Origin: Qipengyuania_C sp046254955
GTDB taxonomy: Bacteria > Pseudomonadota > Alphaproteobacteria > Sphingomonadales > Sphingomonadaceae
Direction of reading: 5' to 3'
DNA: 64,000 nucleotides
Assembly: GCF_046254955.1 (NCBI RefSeq)
Contig: NZ_JBJXRG010000002.1
Coordinates: 124,001-188,000, forward strand
The notes below the pieces were generated by a model. The model was not told the DNA's origin. It saw only the letters and a list, made by a program, of their open reading frames with translations, and searched no databases. Positions within the stretch are counted from its first letter, which is position 1. Every line of letters begins with the position of its first letter. Both the position numbers and the translations under genes were made by a program. Below are positions 59,910-64,000 of this stretch, piece by piece.

Positions 59910-60767
59910 TCAATACGGCGGGGAAGGTATCCAGGGACGGGTAGCCAGATAGGCAAACTCGTCCGGCAGTATCGGGTCATAGGGCGCATCGAAAGAAAAC
60001 GGAGCGTTGGTTTCACTCCATTCATTGACGTGTCGTCCACCCACGAAGCGAATTAGCGACACCGCACCCCATCTTGCACCGAAGGGGCCGTGCGGGATTG
60101 CTGGTGGCCTCCAGAAGTAGGCGCCTGGATGCATTGTCCCATGCGGACCTGTGAGCGAACCGCCGATGAGATAGGCTTCCTCGACCACGGGGTGAAATTC
60201 CTGTGGGCCTTTATGTCCCGGGGGTTCGGCCTGGGGAAGGATCAACGAGAGAAAGCTGCGTTCGCCAGTATGGGGATCGGTGCGTAGATTCTTTCGTCCG
60301 ATACCCAGATGGCGCAAATTCTCGTCATTTAGCGTAAGGTCCCATGTCATGGCCGCAGTGTCGAGCACAGGGATTGCGACGTCGGACTGCTCTGCCGATC
60401 CGTCCCCGGCCTCTGGGACGAGCGTGGGCTCAGCGTCGTAGAATGCAAGCAGCACGCAGCCTTGATCGGAATGCATTTCGGAGCGGGACCATCCGGCCGG
60501 CAAATAAGCGTAGGCGTTCTCGCCATAATAGTGCCCGTCCATGAACAGCGAGCCTTCGAGAATGAAGAATTCTTCGGCTGCAAGGATGTGTTCCGGCCCC
60601 TTGCGTGACCATCCAGCGGGGTAGCGCATCAACACACTGCACGCGCCGGTCTGCGGATCGCGGCTAAGCATCTTGTATTCGGCATCCGGCCGCGCCAAGC
60701 CGTGACCGATACGCTGCCATGGCAGCATCTGCGCCTGAATGAATTCGATATGTCCGCGATCAAGCAT
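59910..60767 (-). CDS. Two-cupin-domain protein (DUF4437-like)
   Basis: A 285-residue protein with two cupin barrels. The first has EEFFILEGSLFMDGHYY with PAGWSRSEMH, the second VVEEAYLIGGSL with HPGAYFWRPPAIPHGPFG, both with histidine/glutamate metal-site patterns. It resembles ChrR-type cupins, and the substrate is unknown. The ATG at 60767 follows AGGAGG at 7 bases. It is upstream of and co-directional with the rpsF operon. Confidence 0.75.
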   Translation of the reverse strand: MLDRGHIEFIQAQMLPWQRIGHGLARPDAEYKMLSRDPQTGACSVLMRYPAGWSRKGPEHILAAEEFFILEGSLFMDGHYYGENAYAYLPAGWSRSEMHSDQGCVLLAFYDAEPTLVPEAGDGSAEQSDVAIPVLDTAAMTWDLTLNDENLRHLGIGRKNLRTDPHTGERSFLSLILPQAEPPGHKGPQEFHPVVEEAYLIGGSLTGPHGTMHPGAYFWRPPAIPHGPFGARWGAVSLIRFVGGRHVNEWSETNAPFSFDAPYDPILPDEFAYLATRPWIPSPPY

Positions 60768-60900
60768 CGAGTTGCCTCCTGACTCAATATCCAATTACGG
60801 GAGGCTCACCAGCAAGACATTGCGCTGGATCAATTTCACGCCGGTAATTGCAGCGCTTTCAATAGGTGGCTTGCCCCGGCAGTGCCGCTAGGAGAGAGCC

Positions 60901-61551
60901 ATGACCAAACCGATCCTTCACACCTGCGCCAAGTCGCGCGGGTTTCGCGCTACTTGGGCAGCCGAAGAGGCTGAAACCGATATCGAACTCGCCATGCTGC
61001 CGTTTCCGCCACGAGTTCTCAAACCGGAGTATCTTGAGGTCAATCCGCTCGGCACGGTGCCGATGCTCGAGCATGACGAAGTCCGGATGACCGAAAGCTG
61101 CGCCATCGCCGTCTACCTTGCGGGTATCGGCGAAGGGAGCGCTCTCGTCATTGGCCCTGGTGAGCCGGATTACGCCGAGTTCCTCGATTTCACTTATCAT
61201 GCCGATGCGACGATCACGTTCCCGCAGACAGTCTTCATGCGTTTTGTCATGTTCGAGAAAGATCGCGGGCTGCAGGAAGCGGGCGAAGCCTATGGCCGGT
61301 GGTTCCACAAGCGGCTCGTCAAGCTGGAGCAGCGACTAGCGGAGCGGGAATACCTGTGCGCCGATCGCTTTACCGTGGCCGATATCTGCTGCGGTTATGC
61401 GCTCGTGCTGGCTGAGACGGTGGGGCTGGACGATGGCGTGCCTGACAGCCTGAAAGCCTATCGCGAGCGGTTGACGGCGAGGGATGGCTACCGGCGTGCC
61501 GAGGAGCGCGAAATGGCAGCCGCGCCGCCGCAAAAGCCGATAATGGATTAG
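60901..61551 (+). CDS. Glutathione S-transferase family protein
   Basis: A 216-residue GST with the thioredoxin-like N-terminal domain (VNPLGTVPMLEHDEVRMTESCAIAVYL is split here as VNPLGTVPMLEHDE plus MTESCAIAVYL) and a helical C-terminal domain (RFTVADICCGYALV). Substrate and conjugation activity cannot be read from sequence. Its stop overlaps the convergent ligase gene by 4 bases. Confidence 0.85.
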   Translation: MTKPILHTCAKSRGFRATWAAEEAETDIELAMLPFPPRVLKPEYLEVNPLGTVPMLEHDEVRMTESCAIAVYLAGIGEGSALVIGPGEPDYAEFLDFTYHADATITFPQTVFMRFVMFEKDRGLQEAGEAYGRWFHKRLVKLEQRLAEREYLCADRFTVADICCGYALVLAETVGLDDGVPDSLKAYRERLTARDGYRRAEEREMAAAPPQKPIMD

Positions 61552-63077
61552 CCGCAGGCCTGATCCGGCGTGACCGGACGCTGCGACAACTCAAGCCGCT
61601 GCAGTTTGCCGAGCATATCACGCGGCAGCTGGTCGACGAATTCGACGTAGCGCGGCCGTTTGTACCCCGCGATCTGTTCCTTGAAGCGCTGGGTAATTTC
61701 ATCGCGACTCAATTGCGTTCCCGGACGCAGGACCACAAAGGCCTTCACTGCTTCGCCCCATTGCTTGTCGGGCACGCCGCAGCACCCGGCATCTGCGATT
61801 TCTGGCATCCCGGCAAACACGGCATCGACTTCGGCGGGATAGACATTCTCGCCGCCGGTCTTGATCAGCTCCTTCGAGCGGCCGAGCAGGTAGACGAGGC
61901 CTTTCTCGTCCATCGTGCCAAGGTCCCCGCTGCGCAACCAGCCATGGCCCAAAGCCGCCTCGCTGGCTTCCGGATTACGCCAGTATCCCAGCATCACAGA
62001 TGGGCCGCGCATGCAGATCTCGCCTTCCTCTCCCGAAGGTAATTCGTTTCCGCTGGGATCGAGAATGGTGAATTCGACATGTGGCATAGGCCAGCCAATC
62101 GATCGAGGGTTGTCGCACATGTCAGGATAGTCGATCGCAGTGGCGAAGCCGCAAATCTCGGTCTGGCCGTATCCGCCGACAACGCGGCAATCCCAGTCGT
62201 TTTCGATGAAGGCGTATAGCTTGTCGAAACCCGGTCCGGCACCGCCGGTGAAATTTTCCAGCGGCATCTCGCCGCGGCGCACAGGGTCGAGCTCGAGCCA
62301 CGGAAACAGGATCTGCGGGAACGGGCTGCTGGTGGTGCATCGCTCAGCGTGCAGCAGGTTTAACATGGCCTTGTGATCCGCATCACGGCCGGGGAAAACC
62401 ATCGTTCCACCGCAAGCGATCATCCCGGCGACTTGCTGCATTCCTACAACATGGAATAGCGGGTTGACTGAGAGCAATTTCTGCTCGTGCGTCCATCCCC
62501 GCCGGGTGCACATACCGAGCGCCGCTGTAGCGATGGCGCTGCCCGCCTGCAGACACCCCTTGGGCTTGCCCGTCGTACCGCTGGTATACATCATGTACAA
62601 TGGGCGATCTGGTTCGAGGTTCGGCAAGTCTTGCTCGGCCTGAACCTTCGCTATGATGCTTTCAAATGCGCCTTGCGGATCGTGCTTTTCATCAACCAGC
62701 ACGACCTTGCCCGGATTGCTCTCGGCCAGCAGGTCCTCGAACCGCGGATTGGTGAAAGTCATCGATACTTCGGCATTGCCGAGAATCCAGGCAATCTCTG
62801 CAGGGGCCAGGCGCCAATTGACCAGAACGGCAATCGCTCCCGCGCGCCCGCAAGCCATTAAGGTAGCGACAAAGGGTGTGCCGTCGGTGAGCAGCAATGC
62901 TATCCGGTCGCCTGCACCGATGCCTTGGGCGAGGAGCCAGCGCGCCAGATTTTCAACCCGCTGGTTGAATTCGGCATAGGTCAGGCGCTGCTCGCCATCG
63001 ACGGTTGCTTCATGATTTGCCAGTCGCCGCGCGTTGGTGCGCAGCAAGGTATTCATCGAGAAGTCGCGCGGGTTCAT
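61548..63077 (-). CDS. Class I adenylate-forming acyl-CoA synthetase
   Basis: A 509-residue AMP-binding ligase that activates an acid with ATP and joins it to CoA. The ATP-binding signature MYTSGTTGKPKGCLQ, GYGQTEICG, SGDLGTMDEKGLVYLLGR and the C-terminal catalytic lysine in RDMLGKLQRLEL are present. The acid may be a fatty acid or aromatic acid, and this is not decidable. The ATG at 63077 begins MNPRDFSMNTLLRT. Confidence 0.88.
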   Translation of the reverse strand: MNPRDFSMNTLLRTNARRLANHEATVDGEQRLTYAEFNQRVENLARWLLAQGIGAGDRIALLLTDGTPFVATLMACGRAGAIAVLVNWRLAPAEIAWILGNAEVSMTFTNPRFEDLLAESNPGKVVLVDEKHDPQGAFESIIAKVQAEQDLPNLEPDRPLYMMYTSGTTGKPKGCLQAGSAIATAALGMCTRRGWTHEQKLLSVNPLFHVVGMQQVAGMIACGGTMVFPGRDADHKAMLNLLHAERCTTSSPFPQILFPWLELDPVRRGEMPLENFTGGAGPGFDKLYAFIENDWDCRVVGGYGQTEICGFATAIDYPDMCDNPRSIGWPMPHVEFTILDPSGNELPSGEEGEICMRGPSVMLGYWRNPEASEAALGHGWLRSGDLGTMDEKGLVYLLGRSKELIKTGGENVYPAEVDAVFAGMPEIADAGCCGVPDKQWGEAVKAFVVLRPGTQLSRDEITQRFKEQIAGYKRPRYVEFVDQLPRDMLGKLQRLELSQRPVTPDQACG

Positions 63078-63210
63078 GGCATTGCTGTAGTCGTGTGCAA
63101 CTGCTTACTCCATCAGCCATTTTGCGGAGAGGGCAGGGCATCTTGGGATAATTCTTGCGTCTCGCTCGTATGTCACACACAGCAATAGCGATAGCTTTCA
63201 GGAGAAATGC

Positions 63211-64000
63211 GTGCCCGGTGGACTAGTAGCCCTGCTCGATGATGTATCGATTATTGCGCGGGCGGCCGCGGCTTCGGTCGATGATATCGCTGCCGCTGCA
63301 GGCCGTGCTGGCTCCAAGACTGCCGGCGTAGTGATCGATGATGCTGCGGTTACGCCGAGCTATGTCACTGGCCTTTCACCCGCGCGCGAATTGCCGATCA
63401 TTTGGTCGATCACCAAGGGCAGTTTCAAGAACAAGCTGCTGATCCTGCTTCCGGGCGCGATCCTGCTGAGCGAATTTCTGCCCGGAGCGATTATCTTTTT
63501 CCTGATGCTGGGCGGACTCTACCTGTCTTACGAGGGCGCGGAAAAAGTCCTCGAAAAGCTCGGCGGAGAAAAACACGGCAAAACCGTAGATGACGTCATT
63601 GAGGATCCCGCAAGCTTCGAGAAGGAGCGTATTGCCGGAGCGATCCGGACCGACCTGATACTTTCAGCGGAAATCATGGCGATCACTCTCAACGAGATTG
63701 ATCTTGATGTGTGGTGGGAGCGCGGCATTGCCTTAGCTATCGTCGCCATTGCGGTGACGGTCGTTGTTTACGGTGCAGTCGCATTGATCGTGAAGATGGA
63801 CGATGTCGGATTGCACCTGGCGGAGAAGCCATCTCAGTTCGCTCAGAAATTCGGTCGCGGAATGGTGGAGTTCGTTCCATACCTGCTCACCGCTCTGAGC
63901 TTTATCGGAACCATTGCCATGCTCTGGGTAGGCGGCGGCATCTTGCTGCACGGAACGCACGAGCTTGGGCTGCACGGGTTGTATGATGCAGCGCACGGGC
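63211..64000 (+). CDS. DUF808 inner membrane protein, YedI-like (3' end cut by window)
   Basis: This frame begins with GTG at 63211, with AGGAG 6 bases upstream, and is still open at the last base, so only about 263 codons are seen. The start PGGLVALLDDVSIIARAAAA and the later KTAGVVIDDAAVTPSYVTG and ARELPIIWSITKGSFKNKL match the DUF808/YedI family of multipass inner membrane proteins, whose function is unknown. Hydrophobic helices are evident near residues 79-110, 174-195 and 222-243. The C-terminal part is missing. Confidence 0.85.
   Translation, partial: MPGGLVALLDDVSIIARAAAASVDDIAAAAGRAGSKTAGVVIDDAAVTPSYVTGLSPARELPIIWSITKGSFKNKLLILLPGAILLSEFLPGAIIFFLMLGGLYLSYEGAEKVLEKLGGEKHGKTVDDVIEDPASFEKERIAGAIRTDLILSAEIMAITLNEIDLDVWWERGIALAIVAIAVTVVVYGAVALIVKMDDVGLHLAEKPSQFAQKFGRGMVEFVPYLLTALSFIGTIAMLWVGGGILLHGTHELGLHGLYDAAHG

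Overview
The window is a compact chromosomal segment of an alphaproteobacterium, most likely Sphingomonadales near Erythrobacteraceae (Erythrobacter/Altererythrobacter-like). The evidence is gene content and order: a separate Fo operon atpI-atpB-atpE-atpF'(b')-atpF(b); a pyrF-trpF-trpB-trpA-accD-folC run led by a LapA-domain gene; aroA-cmk-rpsA; ffh-rpsP-rimM-trmD-rplS; a FYDLN-acid protein; and a minus-strand sRNA resembling the alphaproteobacterial mmgR/suhB family. I saw no insertion sequence, prophage, CRISPR array, rRNA or plasmid gene. The species is not determined.

Layout. 1-7.3 kb: the 3' end of an N-formylglutamate amidohydrolase gene, the mmgR-like sRNA, sapC-like and FAD-oxidase genes, a DEAD-box RNA helicase, a methyltransferase, and a Tat-signal PLP aminotransferase. 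7.3-14.5 kb: UvrD/PcrA helicase, rsmD-rluB, a Rieske oxygenase and an AmpG-like permease. 14.5-22 kb (minus strand): one long overlapping gene run lapA-pyrF-trpF-trpB-(membrane orf)-trpA-accD-folC, plus purB. 22-30.3 kb: a DUF3857/transglutaminase/TPR protein, an NRDE protein, RadC, and a YdbH-YnbE-YdbL envelope operon. 30.4-33 kb: the Fo ATP synthase operon. 33-36 kb: a PepSY membrane protein behind a possible Fur box, and a GFA-gloB-quinone oxidoreductase cluster. 36-40.5 kb: rpsA, cmk, a small membrane protein and aroA. 40.5-45 kb: the FYDLN protein, tRNA-Ala(GGC), and the SRP/ribosome/tRNA-methyltransferase operon. 45-51.4 kb: an S9 peptidase, asd, TrmO-like, GFA, and a DsbA-like isomerase with an alpha/beta hydrolase. 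51.4-55.1 kb: a beta-propeller lipoprotein coupled to RimB-like and RimK-like genes, facing a second propeller lipoprotein. 55.2-64 kb: SDR, AMP nucleosidase, rpsF-rpsR-rplI, cupin, GST, acyl-CoA ligase and a truncated DUF808 gene.

Most of the window is housekeeping. Several things stand out. A three-helix membrane gene of clearly lower GC (about 49% against 62-65% in sampled trp lines) sits between trpB and trpA and overlaps both. A second small membrane gene is locked by 4-base overlaps between aroA and cmk. A propeller lipoprotein is coupled to a RimB/RimK glutamylation pair, with the S6 gene in the same window. Long Ala/Glu-rich tails occur on ribosomal proteins S16 and L9. A HisC-like aminotransferase has a twin-arginine signal. 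Several housekeeping genes share a promoter pattern: a TTG-rich -35, a 16-17 base spacer, and a -10 starting CTA followed by GC-rich sequence.
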